DNA from: Pseudomonadota bacterium
GTDB lineage: Bacteria > Pseudomonadota > Gammaproteobacteria > Burkholderiales > Rhodocyclaceae
DNA length: 55,300 nt
Direction: 5' to 3'
NCBI GenBank assembly: GCA_018261905.1
Contig: JAGTRU010000025.1
Coordinates: 1 to 55,300, forward strand
Positions 17,029-25,385 of the stretch are shown here, piece by piece. The notes beneath the pieces are model-generated. The model did not search any database and was not told where the DNA came from. It saw nothing but the letters and a program-made list of their open reading frames with translations. Position numbers and translations under genes: made by a program. Numbering within the stretch: the first letter of the stretch is position 1; every line of letters starts with the position of its first letter.

Positions 17029-19077
17029 TCACGCCCCGGCGTTCGCCGGGGCGACGTCATCAGCATACTGGCTGGCCACCGCGATGAAAGACGCCTCGGT
17101 CGCGACAAAGGCGGCGACGACGTCGGGATCGAAGTGGCTGCCGGCATTGTCCACGATGAAAGCGCGAACCTCCTGGTGGCTCATGCCCTCTTTGTAGACG
17201 CGTCGGCTGACCAGGGCGTCATAGACGTCGGCCAGTGCCATCAGGCGCCCGGGCAGGGGAATTTCCTCTCCCCGCAAATGATGCGGATAACCAGCGCCGT
17301 CCCAGCGCTCGTGGTGTGACTCGATCATCTGGCGGGCGTAATTGAGGAACCGATTGCGTTCCGGATGGCCGCCGCCGGCCACCACCCGGGTCAGCGCCTC
17401 AGCCCCGATCAGCGGATGGGTCCGCATGATCTGGAATTCGGCCTCGGTCAGCTTGCCGGGCTTGTGCAGAATGCTGTCCGGGATGCCGACCTTGCCGATA
17501 TCGTGCAAGGGTGCCGACTTGGCCAGCAGGTCGATATCGTTGGCCTGCAAATAGGCGTATTTCGGCGTCGAGCTCAATTGCCGGGCAAGCAGGCCGACAT
17601 AGCGCTGGGTACGCAGCAGGTGGCGCCCCGTCTCCTGGTCGCGGGCCTCGGCCAGCGCCGACATGCCGATGATGATACTGTCGTGGGCATCGAGCAATTC
17701 GCGCGTACGCTGCTGCACCTTGCGCACTTCGATGCCGTACTTCAACAGACTCAAGACGCTGGTGATGACGACCGCCGCCAGCATTGGCAACAAGGGCGAC
17801 AAATACAGCCCCTGACGGATCAGCAACAGGCTGCTCGCCCCGTAACAGGCGGCCAGGCTTAGCGGAAGCGCGAGCAAGGAGAGCCGGAAACCGGCCCGGC
17901 TGAGCAGCAGGGTGAGGCCCATCCCGAGCAGGAGGACGGCCAACAGTTCGGCGCCCCGCGCCCAAACCGGGCGCACGATGAAGGAGCCGGCGAGCAGGTT
18001 GTCGATAATCGTCGCATGGACTTCCAGGCCATGGACCGCCCGCCCGGACGGAATCTGGTGCACATCGCCGATCCCCTTCGCCCAGGCGCCAACCAGGACA
18101 ATGCGGCCACGCAAATCGAGACCCGGCGTCTCGTCGTGCAGAATGTTGCGGGCCGAAAGATAGGGAAAAGGCCGGACTTCGCCGCGAAAATCGAGCAACA
18201 GGTTGCCCTGCTCGTCGAGGGGAATGCGCCGCCCGCGCCAGGCCAGAACCGTTTCCTGGCCCTCCCGCAACAAGTGTAGCTGGCGCTCGGGAGTAGCCAG
18301 CAGCACGGCCGCCAAGGCCAGCGACAAGCGCTCGCCGTCGGCCTGCGGCAGGAGCAGCGGCACCCGCCGCAGGATGCCGTCGAAATCGTGCAGGGCATTG
18401 GTGAAGCCTTCGGCCCGGGCAGCGGCGACCAGTTGCGGCCGACTGCGGATTTCGCCATTGCCCTGCGGCCAGCCGGCGCGGACGCCCGGACGGCTGACCA
18501 GGGTCACCCCCTCGGGCAGGGCAAGCCCCGGCACCTGACCGGCGGGCGCCACCGTCCCGGAAAAATCCAGGTAATACCCGAGAACGCTATTGCCCTGCCC
18601 CAGCGCCCGGGCCAAACGCATCGAATTGCTGTCCGGAGCGAGCGGCGGTGCCGCCGTATGCTCGATACGATCGCGCTGGCGTTCGGCCAGGATGACTTCG
18701 GGCGAGGTGCGGTCGGGCTCCGGCATCAGGATATCGAGAACGACGACCTCGGCCCCCAACTGGTAGAGACGTTCCACCAGTTGCGCCAGACGATAGCGCG
18801 GCCACGGCCACTGCCCGTACTCGCCGAGACTCGCCTCATCGACCCCGACCAGCAGCGGCAGCGATGACTGCGGCGCGGTGGTCCGGCCACGCAATTGCAA
18901 GTCATAGAGGCGCAATTCCGCTTCGCGGATGGCCCTGGGCTGGACGATCAACAAGACGGCCACGGCGGCCGTTAGGGTCAGGCCAAAAAACAGCAGCAGG
19001 GCCTGCCCGCTGCGGCAAGTGCGGATAAACCAGCGAATTATTCTGCCTGCCCGTGCCGCCGCCATGAGCCCGCTCAA
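17029..19077 (-). CDS. CHASE2 sensor with HD-GYP phosphodiesterase domain
   Basis: A 682-residue membrane protein: TM1 (about 26-46), a periplasmic CHASE2 domain (50-365, with DYDLQLRGR-like start and WPWPRYRLAQLVERL), three membrane helices (375-445), a short coiled coil (450-465), and an HD-GYP domain. The HD motif is H525-D526-I-G-K and the GYP motif is HHERWDGAGYP (588-598), both intact. HD-GYP enzymes hydrolyse cyclic di-GMP. CHASE2 binds unknown extracytoplasmic cues. It is translationally coupled (4-base overlap) to an OmpA-domain lipoprotein and follows a FecR-domain gene, suggesting an envelope-stress or surface signalling unit. Confidence 0.92.
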   Translation of the reverse strand: MSGLMAAARAGRIIRWFIRTCRSGQALLLFFGLTLTAAVAVLLIVQPRAIREAELRLYDLQLRGRTTAPQSSLPLLVGVDEASLGEYGQWPWPRYRLAQLVERLYQLGAEVVVLDILMPEPDRTSPEVILAERQRDRIEHTAAPPLAPDSNSMRLARALGQGNSVLGYYLDFSGTVAPAGQVPGLALPEGVTLVSRPGVRAGWPQGNGEIRSRPQLVAAARAEGFTNALHDFDGILRRVPLLLPQADGERLSLALAAVLLATPERQLHLLREGQETVLAWRGRRIPLDEQGNLLLDFRGEVRPFPYLSARNILHDETPGLDLRGRIVLVGAWAKGIGDVHQIPSGRAVHGLEVHATIIDNLLAGSFIVRPVWARGAELLAVLLLGMGLTLLLSRAGFRLSLLALPLSLAACYGASSLLLIRQGLYLSPLLPMLAAVVITSVLSLLKYGIEVRKVQQRTRELLDAHDSIIIGMSALAEARDQETGRHLLRTQRYVGLLARQLSSTPKYAYLQANDIDLLAKSAPLHDIGKVGIPDSILHKPGKLTEAEFQIMRTHPLIGAEALTRVVAGGGHPERNRFLNYARQMIESHHERWDGAGYPHHLRGEEIPLPGRLMALADVYDALVSRRVYKEGMSHQEVRAFIVDNAGSHFDPDVVAAFVATEASFIAVASQYADDVAPANAGA

Positions 19078-19670
19078 TAGACGGTGATCTCGGCCCGCCG
19101 ATTGCGCGGCTCGGCCACGCCATCGGCTGTCGGCACGGCCGGATTGCCTTTGCCGTGCGAGGATACCGAGATTCGCTTGAACTCCGCGCCGCGCAGGGTC
19201 AACAACTGGTGCACGAAATCGGCCCGTTGGCGCGCCAAATCGTCATTCAACTGGACCGAACCGGCGGTATCGGTATGTCCGCTGATGGCAATGCTGATCG
19301 CCTTGCGCCGCTGGCTGGCGGCGACAATCTGATTGACCACCTCGTGCGATGGCGGCTTCAGAACGGTGGTACCGGTCTCGAAATAAAGGACAAATTTTTC
19401 CGGGGCGGGCGGCTCGATGGCCAACGCCTCGCCGAAGCGCTCCGCCAGATAGCCGGCCTGCGCCGTGCTCACCGCCGAAGGTTGCAGGATACGACTCCTG
19501 ACCTGCGTCATGTCGCCGGATTTGTCGAGCAAGCGCTTGCCGCCCGCCGTAATGACTTCGGCCCGGCCGACCCGGCCGTCAGGATCGGGAACCAGGACAA
19601 TGCTCTGACGACCGCCACAGGCGCCAAGCAGCACCGTAAGCAGCAAGCCCAGGCAATAACTGGCGCGCAT
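19074..19670 (-). CDS. OmpA-domain lipoprotein
   Basis: A 198-residue protein with lipobox LLGAC (Cys18) and a C-terminal OmpA/Pal peptidoglycan-binding domain: YFETGTTVLKP, ISGHTDTAGS, LARQRADFV and NRRAEITVY. It should tether the outer membrane to peptidoglycan. The start at 19670 has GGTGGAAAG just upstream; the open frame extends further but without a signal peptide. It sits between the FecR-domain gene and the CHASE2/HD-GYP gene and overlaps the latter by 4 bases, so it may be the periplasmic partner of the CHASE2 sensor (inference). Confidence 0.87.
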   Translation of the reverse strand: MRASYCLGLLLTVLLGACGGRQSIVLVPDPDGRVGRAEVITAGGKRLLDKSGDMTQVRSRILQPSAVSTAQAGYLAERFGEALAIEPPAPEKFVLYFETGTTVLKPPSHEVVNQIVAASQRRKAISIAISGHTDTAGSVQLNDDLARQRADFVHQLLTLRGAEFKRISVSSHGKGNPAVPTADGVAEPRNRRAEITVY

Positions 19671-19701
19671 TCTTTCCACCGTATTTCCCCCGGCTGAAAA
19701 A

Positions 19702-20145
19702 TCAGTCGCCGATTTCCACCAGCAGCTTGGTTCCGCGCACGGCGATGGTCGCCTCGGGAAGCTGCAGGCGGATCGCATCCGGAGCCAGCTTGCCGATCAG
19801 GCCGGAAACATAGGAAAAGCTCCCCTTCAGCATCTGCATGACCAAGGTAAATTTGCCCTCGCGCGGCTGGAAAGCGTAATCCCTGACCACCAACTCGCTG
19901 CCCGAACCCAGTGAGACGGTGGTGTTGTCGAGCAGAACCAGACCGACGGCGCCCGGCTTGCCGGTCCGCAGGATGTCGCCCTGCCTGACTTCGCTGCCCG
20001 CTTCGCCGCCGAGACGGAGCGCGCCGCGCTCGATCCAGACGCTGCCCTGCAAAGTCTGGATATGGCCGACGACAGCCGCTTCTCCGGCCGCTGTCGAAAT
20101 GGCGGGCAGCATCAACAGGAGCACGATGCAAAACAAAAGTTTCAT
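19702..20145 (-). CDS. Periplasmic FecR-domain protein
   Basis: A 147-residue protein with a Sec signal peptide (about 1-20) and one FecR domain: GHIQTLQGSVWIERG, VRQGDILRTG, GLVLLDNTTVSLGSGSELVV, ending IAVRGTKLLVEIGD. Unlike the iron-signal transducer FecR it has no anti-sigma N-terminal domain or TM helix. Such stand-alone periplasmic FecR proteins often co-occur with CHASE2 proteins. The start at 20145 gives the signal peptide and has a GGGA-rich Shine-Dalgarno. First gene of the FecR-OmpA-CHASE2/HD-GYP operon. Confidence 0.85.
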   Translation of the reverse strand: MKLLFCIVLLLMLPAISTAAGEAAVVGHIQTLQGSVWIERGALRLGGEAGSEVRQGDILRTGKPGAVGLVLLDNTTVSLGSGSELVVRDYAFQPREGKFTLVMQMLKGSFSYVSGLIGKLAPDAIRLQLPEATIAVRGTKLLVEIGD

Positions 20146-20232
20146 GATTCCCGTCCCCCACAAAAAAGTCATGCTCGAATAATAAGCCATGACCCGCCAT
20201 TTGCTGTCGGGCGGGGCGGGAAAAGCCGTCGC

Positions 20233-20760
20233 TTATTGACCGGGCGGCGGCGGTGGCGGCAGGCCCGGCGGCGGCGGAGGGATACCCGCCTCCGCTGCCC
20301 GTACCGGCCGCTGCGCGCGAACCATGCTGGCGGCCACCGGCACCCGGTGCCCCTTGCTGTACATGCACTGGATAAATGCGTTGTCGTACTGCCGCTGGGT
20401 GCCGATCCCCGAACTGCGGGCGGCATCCGTACCGGCCATGCTGCCCACCAGCAAACCGGCCCCGGCCCCGACTGCGGCACCGTCACCGCCGCCGAGGGCA
20501 GCCCCGGCCACGGCGCCGACCGCCGTACCGACCGCGGCGCTGGTCACTGCCGACTGCTGGGCGGCCTGCTCGGCGCTCCGCCCACCAATCTGGACATGGG
20601 CGAATTGCCGACAATAGGCATCATCGGCGCGGAATCGCTCGATCGACTGGCCGGTTCCCGGCAACACCATGACGCTCGGTCCGCTCGGCATCACCGTGCA
20701 GGCACCGAGCAGGAGGGTGGCGCTGAGTATGCAGCAGCGCCTTGCAAAATTCGTTTTCAT
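20233..20760 (-). CDS. Glycine-zipper lipoprotein with polyproline tail
   Basis: A 175-residue lipoprotein (LLGAC, Cys21). After a short soluble region (SIERFRADDAYCRQFA) comes a glycine-zipper membrane-like segment (AVGTAVGAVAGAALGGG, about residues 75-110), then a conserved helix (QRQYDNAFIQCMYSKGHRVP), and a tail of alternating Pro runs and Gly. Related small lipoproteins are common in Proteobacteria with no known role. The frame is open further upstream, but ATG 20760 is the only start giving a signal peptide. It begins 10 bases after the next gene and is probably co-transcribed with it. Confidence 0.8.
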   Translation of the reverse strand: MKTNFARRCCILSATLLLGACTVMPSGPSVMVLPGTGQSIERFRADDAYCRQFAHVQIGGRSAEQAAQQSAVTSAAVGTAVGAVAGAALGGGDGAAVGAGAGLLVGSMAGTDAARSSGIGTQRQYDNAFIQCMYSKGHRVPVAASMVRAQRPVRAAEAGIPPPPPGLPPPPPPGQ

Positions 20761-20770
20761 GGCCAATTGC

Positions 20771-21109
20771 TCACTTTGCCGGCTGCGGCAAAACCTTCTG
20801 CCAACCACCGGGACATTCCTTGACATAGGGGTAGTACCCCTTGGCGGATGCGCAGTAATGCCAATACTGTTGCGTCGTTGCTTCCGGCGCGCTTTCCTGC
20901 TGCTGCTCGATATAGACCGGTGGCGGCGCGGCGGGGACGACCACCACTTCCGGCCGGTAGTAATACGGCGGCGGGTAGTACCACGGGCCGGGGCCCCAAT
21001 AGGGCCCGAATTGGAAGCCGATACCGACCCGACCATGCGCCCATGCACTGCCGCCGAAGCCGGCGAGCAGCAGGACGATCAATACGGACAGTAATTTATT
21101 TGCTTTCAT
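20771..21109 (-). CDS. Small exported Pro/Tyr-rich protein
   Basis: A 112-residue protein with a clear Sec signal (about 1-24, cut at AWA-HG), a central Gly/Pro/Tyr-rich stretch (GPYWGPGPWYYPPPYYYRP), and a conserved C-terminal block YWHYCASAKGYYPYVKECPGGW with two cysteines that could form a disulfide. The C-terminal pattern recurs in many small exported proteins of Gammaproteobacteria and Betaproteobacteria; the function is unknown. Confidence 0.8.
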   Translation of the reverse strand: MKANKLLSVLIVLLLAGFGGSAWAHGRVGIGFQFGPYWGPGPWYYPPPYYYRPEVVVVPAAPPPVYIEQQQESAPEATTQQYWHYCASAKGYYPYVKECPGGWQKVLPQPAK

Positions 21110-21284
21110 GGAAACACCTGTTGTGCCGAAAACTCACTTACACGATAGCCAATTATCGGCCGCCAGGGGGCGGCAAATTGCTACAAGATGTAAGCAGGGA
21201 CGGGCTCTTTACAAGTCTCGCTCGATGAGCTCGCGTCGCTTGCGGGGCAGGCACACAGGTAGATGTGTCGCCTCCTCGATGATC
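21110..21284. other. Non-coding stretch before the dispersed repeat
   Basis: 175 bases without a convincing gene. It contains a GC-rich hairpin near 21161-21177 (GCCGCC/GGGCGGC around AGG), which lies 5' of the Pro/Tyr-rich protein gene and probably forms part of its upstream region. No recognised promoter or RNA. The short stretch 21447-21511 on the other side of the repeat is also without a gene. Confidence 0.5.
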
Positions 21285-21446
21285 CTAGAAAACGTAATTG
21301 AACCGCGGAGACGCAGAGATGCAGAGGTAAAACAAAGGCTTGCCAGGATGATTCGGCGCACCTTCCGGGTGAGCCGCAAAAACCTTGCAAGCCACTGTTT
21401 TTACGATTCTCTCTGCTCCTTTGCGCCTCTGCGGTAAGGTTTTTAG
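21285..21446. repeat. 162-bp dispersed palindromic repeat, copy 1
   Basis: Begins CTAGAAAACGTAATTGAACC and ends CTCTGCGGTAAGGTTTTTAG. Its ends are imperfect inverted repeats: ACCGCGGAGACGC at the left against GCGCCTCTGCGGT at the right. It aligns along its full length, with identical length, to copy 2 at 30198-30359; both carry TCCGGGTGAGCCG in the middle. No open frame. It looks like a non-autonomous MITE/REP-like element. Confidence 0.8.
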
Positions 21447-21511
21447 AATAATTTATTCGAGCTGCTGATCGGAATAGCGACGCTTGAGAATCATCTCGGC
21501 GGTCCCGGTGT

Positions 21512-22807
21512 TCAGAGCAGCTTCATCTTTTTCGCGGCTTCCCGCAGTTCGCCGCGGAAATCCGGATGGGCGATGCCGATCAGCGCCGCGGTCCGCTGCT
21601 TGGCGGTCTTGCCGCGCAACTGGGCGACGCCGAACTCGGTCACCACGTAATTGATGTCGTTCTTGCTGGTGGTGACGTGCGTGCCGGCCGACAGGGTCGG
21701 CACGATGCGCGAAATGGTGTCGTCCTTGGCGGTGGACGGCAGCACGATGAAGGCTTTGCCGCCCTTGGAACGATTGGCGGCGCGGACGAAGTCGGATTGC
21801 CCGCCGGTCCCCGAGTAGGGAGCCGAGCCCAGGCTTTCCGAGCCGCACTGGCCCATGAAGTCGATCTGCATGGTGGCGTTGATGGCGTGCAGATTGTCGT
21901 TCTGGCCGGCCAGGTAGGGATCGTTGGTGAAATCGACCGGGTGCATTTCCAGCGCCGGGTTGCGGTTCATGAACTGGTAGAGCTTCTTCGAGCCGAGCGC
22001 GAAAGTCGCCAGGATCTTGCCCGGCTGGTAGTTCTTGCGCCGATTGGTGATCACCCCGGCCTCGACCAGGGTCATGATGCCGTCGCCGACCATTTCGGTG
22101 TGGATGCCGAGATCGTGCTTGTGCGTCAGTTGCATGACCACGGCGTCAGGAATGCCGCCGTAACCGATCTGCAGCGTGGCGCCATCGGGAATCATCTCGG
22201 CGACGTACTTGCCAATGGCTTCCTGGACCGGGCCGATCTTCGGCAGGCCGACTTCGAGGATGGGATCGTCGCTCTCGGTGAGCGCCGCCACCTGCGAGAT
22301 ATGGATATGACAGTTGCCGTAGGCGAAGGGAACGTTGGGATTGACTTCCAGCACCACGGCGCGCGCCTTGGCAATGGCCGCCATGGCGTAGTCGGTGGCC
22401 AGCGACAAGGAGAAATAGCCGTGTTCGTCCATCGGCGAAGCCATGGTGAACACGACATCGGCCGGACTCAGGCCGTCCTTGAGCAAGGACGGCAGTTCGG
22501 AAAAATAAGCCGGGATGAAGTCGATCCAGCCCTGCTGGCCGCCCTGGCGCGAGGCGCCGCTGAAGAAGTAGGCGGTATGGCGGATGTGCTCGACGGTTTC
22601 CGGATCGAAATAGCCGTATTTGCGCACCGGCAGGATCTGCGAAACCGTGACCTCGCGAAACTCGCGCCGCGCTTCGGACAGGGCGATCAGCAGGGCGGGC
22701 GGTTCGCCGACGGCGGTCGGCACGACGATGGTGTCACCATTCTTGACGACACGAATGGCATCGTTCGCCGACATGCGTTTTTCTTGATACTGGGCCTGAA
22801 CAGACAT
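21512..22807 (-). CDS. Acetyl-CoA hydrolase/transferase family CoA-transferase
   Basis: A 431-residue class I CoA-transferase of the 4-hydroxybutyrate/butyrate CoA-transferase type. The N-terminal domain holds VKNGDTIVVPTAVGEP; the C-terminal domain holds GYGGIPDAV, the IHTEMVGDGI segment that should carry the catalytic Glu, and GTGGQSDFVRAANRSKGGKAF. It would exchange CoA between acetyl-CoA and another short-chain acid; the exact pair is not predictable. The start at 22807 has GGAGGAGAAACCC upstream. Monocistronic, last in a run of minus-strand genes and followed by the repeat element. Confidence 0.85.
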   Translation of the reverse strand: MSVQAQYQEKRMSANDAIRVVKNGDTIVVPTAVGEPPALLIALSEARREFREVTVSQILPVRKYGYFDPETVEHIRHTAYFFSGASRQGGQQGWIDFIPAYFSELPSLLKDGLSPADVVFTMASPMDEHGYFSLSLATDYAMAAIAKARAVVLEVNPNVPFAYGNCHIHISQVAALTESDDPILEVGLPKIGPVQEAIGKYVAEMIPDGATLQIGYGGIPDAVVMQLTHKHDLGIHTEMVGDGIMTLVEAGVITNRRKNYQPGKILATFALGSKKLYQFMNRNPALEMHPVDFTNDPYLAGQNDNLHAINATMQIDFMGQCGSESLGSAPYSGTGGQSDFVRAANRSKGGKAFIVLPSTAKDDTISRIVPTLSAGTHVTTSKNDINYVVTEFGVAQLRGKTAKQRTAALIGIAHPDFRGELREAAKKMKLL

Positions 22808-22906
22808 GGGTTTCTCCTCCGATTTTTTTCTGAAAAAACGAAATCCTTGCATGCTGATCAGACGATAAGACTGACCAGGATCAAAAACAAATGCCTAGCG
22901 CATTGT

Positions 22907-24049
22907 TCACACCTTGCGATTGCTACCTGCCACCATGCGAATCTCGAACAGCCGACATTCGAGCGGACCGTTGAACAGCGGCGTCTTGCGGCTGGGGCGC
23001 AGGCCGACCAGCTTGGGCAGGCGTAGGTCGGCGGTAAAGAAGAAACAGTTCCAGCCGGCCCAGTATTTTTTCAGGGCCGAACCCAGTTCCGGGTAAAAGC
23101 TCGCCAGTTCGTCCTGCTCGCCGATGCGCTCGCCATAAGGCGGATTGGCGACCATGATGCCGTGCTCGGTGAGCGGCTGAGTTTCCAGCACATCGGCGCA
23201 ATCAACCACGGCGACAGTGCCGAAACCGGCTTCCTCCAGGTTGCGCCGGGTGGCGCGCACGGCTTTTTGATCAATGTCGTAACCGCGGATATCCATCGGC
23301 TCGGCCGGCTTGACGCGGGCCATGGCCGCCTGGCGGATGGTCGCCCAGTTCATCGCCTCGAAACTCGACAACAGTTCGAAGGCAAAGCCGCGATCCAGGC
23401 CGGGCGCCCGGTCGAGTGCCATCTGCACGGCTTCGAGCAGGAAGGTGCCGCTGCCGCACATCGGGTCGACCAGCGGCGTGCCCGGTTGCCAGCCGGTCAT
23501 TTTCAGGATGCCGGCGGCGAGGTTTTCCTTCAGCGGCGCATCCACGCTGGCCTTGCGGAAACCGCGCTGCCACAGCGGCTGGCCGGAGGTGTCGAGATAC
23601 AGCGTGCACTCGTTCTCGCTCAAGAAGACATGGACGCTGACATCGGGATGGCGGGTCTCGATGTTCGGCCGCTCGCCCTTGTCCTCGCGGAAACGGTCGC
23701 AGATCGCGTCCTTGACGCGCAAGGTGACGAAATCGAGCGATTTCAGCGGACATTTGATCGCCGTCGTGACGACGCGCATCGTCCGCGTCACGGCAAAGTG
23801 ATTCGGCCACAACTGGCGCACGGCCAGGCGATAGATGTCCTCTTCGCTGGCGTACGGCCCCTTGACGACGTGTTTCAGGATGCGCGTCGCCAGCCGCGAT
23901 TCAAGATTGGCCCGGTAGCAGACGCTCCATTCACCGGAGAAGAAAACGCCGCCATGCGTCGCGCGCAATTCTTCGCCACCGACGGTGCGCAGTTCTTCAA
24001 GCAGCAGTTCTTCGAGGCCACGCGGGCAGATTGCAAAATATTTGTTCAT
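22907..24049 (-). CDS. THUMP-domain 23S rRNA guanine-N2 methyltransferase (RlmL N-terminal type)
   Basis: A 380-residue class I SAM methyltransferase matching the N-terminal half of E. coli RlmL. A THUMP RNA-binding domain (about 45-155) precedes a Rossmann methyltransferase domain with DPMCGSGTFLLEA (motif I) and the catalytic NPPYGER (motif IV). RlmL makes m2G2445 in 23S rRNA; E. coli fuses it to RlmK, which is absent here. The start overlaps the stop of the HemJ-like gene (ATGA). Confidence 0.9.
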   Translation of the reverse strand: MNKYFAICPRGLEELLLEELRTVGGEELRATHGGVFFSGEWSVCYRANLESRLATRILKHVVKGPYASEEDIYRLAVRQLWPNHFAVTRTMRVVTTAIKCPLKSLDFVTLRVKDAICDRFREDKGERPNIETRHPDVSVHVFLSENECTLYLDTSGQPLWQRGFRKASVDAPLKENLAAGILKMTGWQPGTPLVDPMCGSGTFLLEAVQMALDRAPGLDRGFAFELLSSFEAMNWATIRQAAMARVKPAEPMDIRGYDIDQKAVRATRRNLEEAGFGTVAVVDCADVLETQPLTEHGIMVANPPYGERIGEQDELASFYPELGSALKKYWAGWNCFFFTADLRLPKLVGLRPSRKTPLFNGPLECRLFEIRMVAGSNRKV

Positions 24050-24474
24050 CAGAAGGGTTTCAACACGGCAAGAAAGACCACGGCAAATAGAACGAGCACG
24101 GGCATTTCGTTATAAAAACGGAACCAGACATGACTGCGGCTATTGCGCCCGCTCTTGAAAGCCTTGAGTAGGCGGCCGCAATGCCAGTTGTAAAGGAGCA
24201 GCAGGGCGACCAGCGCGGTCTTGACATGCAGCCAGCCGCCGATCGCGAAGTAATTGCCATAGGCAATCCATAGCCAGAGGCCGAGTAACACGGCCAGGAT
24301 GCCGAGCGGCGTCATGAACTTGAACAGCTTGTCGGCCATCAGCAGCAATCTGTCGCGCTCGGCCGGGCTGTCGGCCGGCACCATGGCCAGATTGACGAAA
24401 ATTCTCGGCAAGTAAAACAACCCGGCGAACCAGGCGACAACCAGCGAAATATGCAGGGCCTTGACGACTAACAC
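24049..24474 (-). CDS. hemJ: HemJ-type protoporphyrinogen IX oxidase / CopD-family membrane protein
   Basis: A 141-residue protein with four membrane helices and the N-terminal block ALHISLVVAWFAGLFYLPRIFV, in which His8 corresponds to the essential haem-binding His of HemJ. HemJ oxidises protoporphyrinogen IX to protoporphyrin IX in bacteria lacking HemG and HemY. The gene starts with GTG, supported by AGGAG six bases upstream, and overlaps the epimerase gene by 7 bases and the methyltransferase gene by ATGA. Confidence 0.85.
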   Translation of the reverse strand: MLVVKALHISLVVAWFAGLFYLPRIFVNLAMVPADSPAERDRLLLMADKLFKFMTPLGILAVLLGLWLWIAYGNYFAIGGWLHVKTALVALLLLYNWHCGRLLKAFKSGRNSRSHVWFRFYNEMPVLVLFAVVFLAVLKPF

Positions 24475-25352
24475 GCGTTTCTCCTAGCCAGCGCCTCGGC
24501 AATCCCGACGTCAACGGTCGGATAGGCGAGGCGCAGTTTCAATTCTTGTTTGATACGTCGATTACCGATCCGCCGCGATTCGCGCATGAAAGACCACTGC
24601 ATCGGCGACAACTGGCGGACCGCTTCATCCCGGCTCAGGCGCGGCGGTGGCGACAGAGCGAAGGCAGCCGCCACCCGATCGAAATAGTCGGCCATTTTGA
24701 GGTCGGAATCATCGACGACATTGTAGGCGCGATTAGCCCGCCCGTGGCGCAGGGCGGCGACGCAGGCAGCAGCCAGGTCATCGGCATGGATATGGTTGGT
24801 ATACACGTCGTCAGCCGCGGCCAGGGCCGGCAGGCCCCTGGCCAGGCGCTCCAGCGGCAGACGGTCGGCGGCATAAATGCCGGGTGCCCGCAGAATGCTG
24901 ACGGCCACGCCATTCTGCCTGCCCCAGCGGCGCAGGCAACGTTCGGCATCGACGCGGCGGGCGGCGCGGCTACTTTCCGGATGCAGGCGACGGGTTTCGT
25001 CGATCGGTTGGCCGCCACAGTCGCCATAAACCCCGGTCGTACTAACGTAGATCAGACGGCGTGGTAGACTTTTGCCTTTGTCCAAAGCTGCCAGCAGATG
25101 GCGGGTCCGCGTGTCGTGCGCCCCTTCGTTGGGCGGCGGCGCCAAATGCAGCAGGTAATCGGCCAAACCGGCGATCCGCTGCAAACTGGCCCGATCATCG
25201 AGGTCGGCCCGCAGCGGGCAGGCGCCCAGCGCCCGCCACTCGGCCATCCGGCCGGGATCGCGCAGCACGGCATAGACGCGATAGCGGCGGACAAGACGGG
25301 AAAGCGTGCGGCGGGCAATGTCTCCGCTGCCGACGATGAGTATTTTTTGCAC
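24468..25352 (-). CDS. NAD(P)-binding epimerase/dehydratase family protein (YeeZ-like)
   Basis: A 294-residue extended SDR-like protein. The Rossmann motif is degenerate, ILIVGSGDIARR at the N-terminus. Further motifs are LIYVSTTGVYGD (the YVSTTGVYG of the YeeZ/WcaG group) and ILRAPGIYAADRLPLERL. The usual YxxxK catalytic pair is not evident. The substrate is unknown. Best start is GTG 25352; TACAAT lies 7 bases upstream, which could make the message leaderless, but no -35 supports that. It heads a coupled epimerase-hemJ-methyltransferase operon and is divergent from the ferredoxin reductase gene. Confidence 0.82.
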   Translation of the reverse strand: MQKILIVGSGDIARRTLSRLVRRYRVYAVLRDPGRMAEWRALGACPLRADLDDRASLQRIAGLADYLLHLAPPPNEGAHDTRTRHLLAALDKGKSLPRRLIYVSTTGVYGDCGGQPIDETRRLHPESSRAARRVDAERCLRRWGRQNGVAVSILRAPGIYAADRLPLERLARGLPALAAADDVYTNHIHADDLAAACVAALRHGRANRAYNVVDDSDLKMADYFDRVAAAFALSPPPRLSRDEAVRQLSPMQWSFMRESRRIGNRRIKQELKLRLAYPTVDVGIAEALARRNAC

Positions 25353-25385
25353 GGCTGCATTGTAGCCGACCAGTAAGGGGAACCG

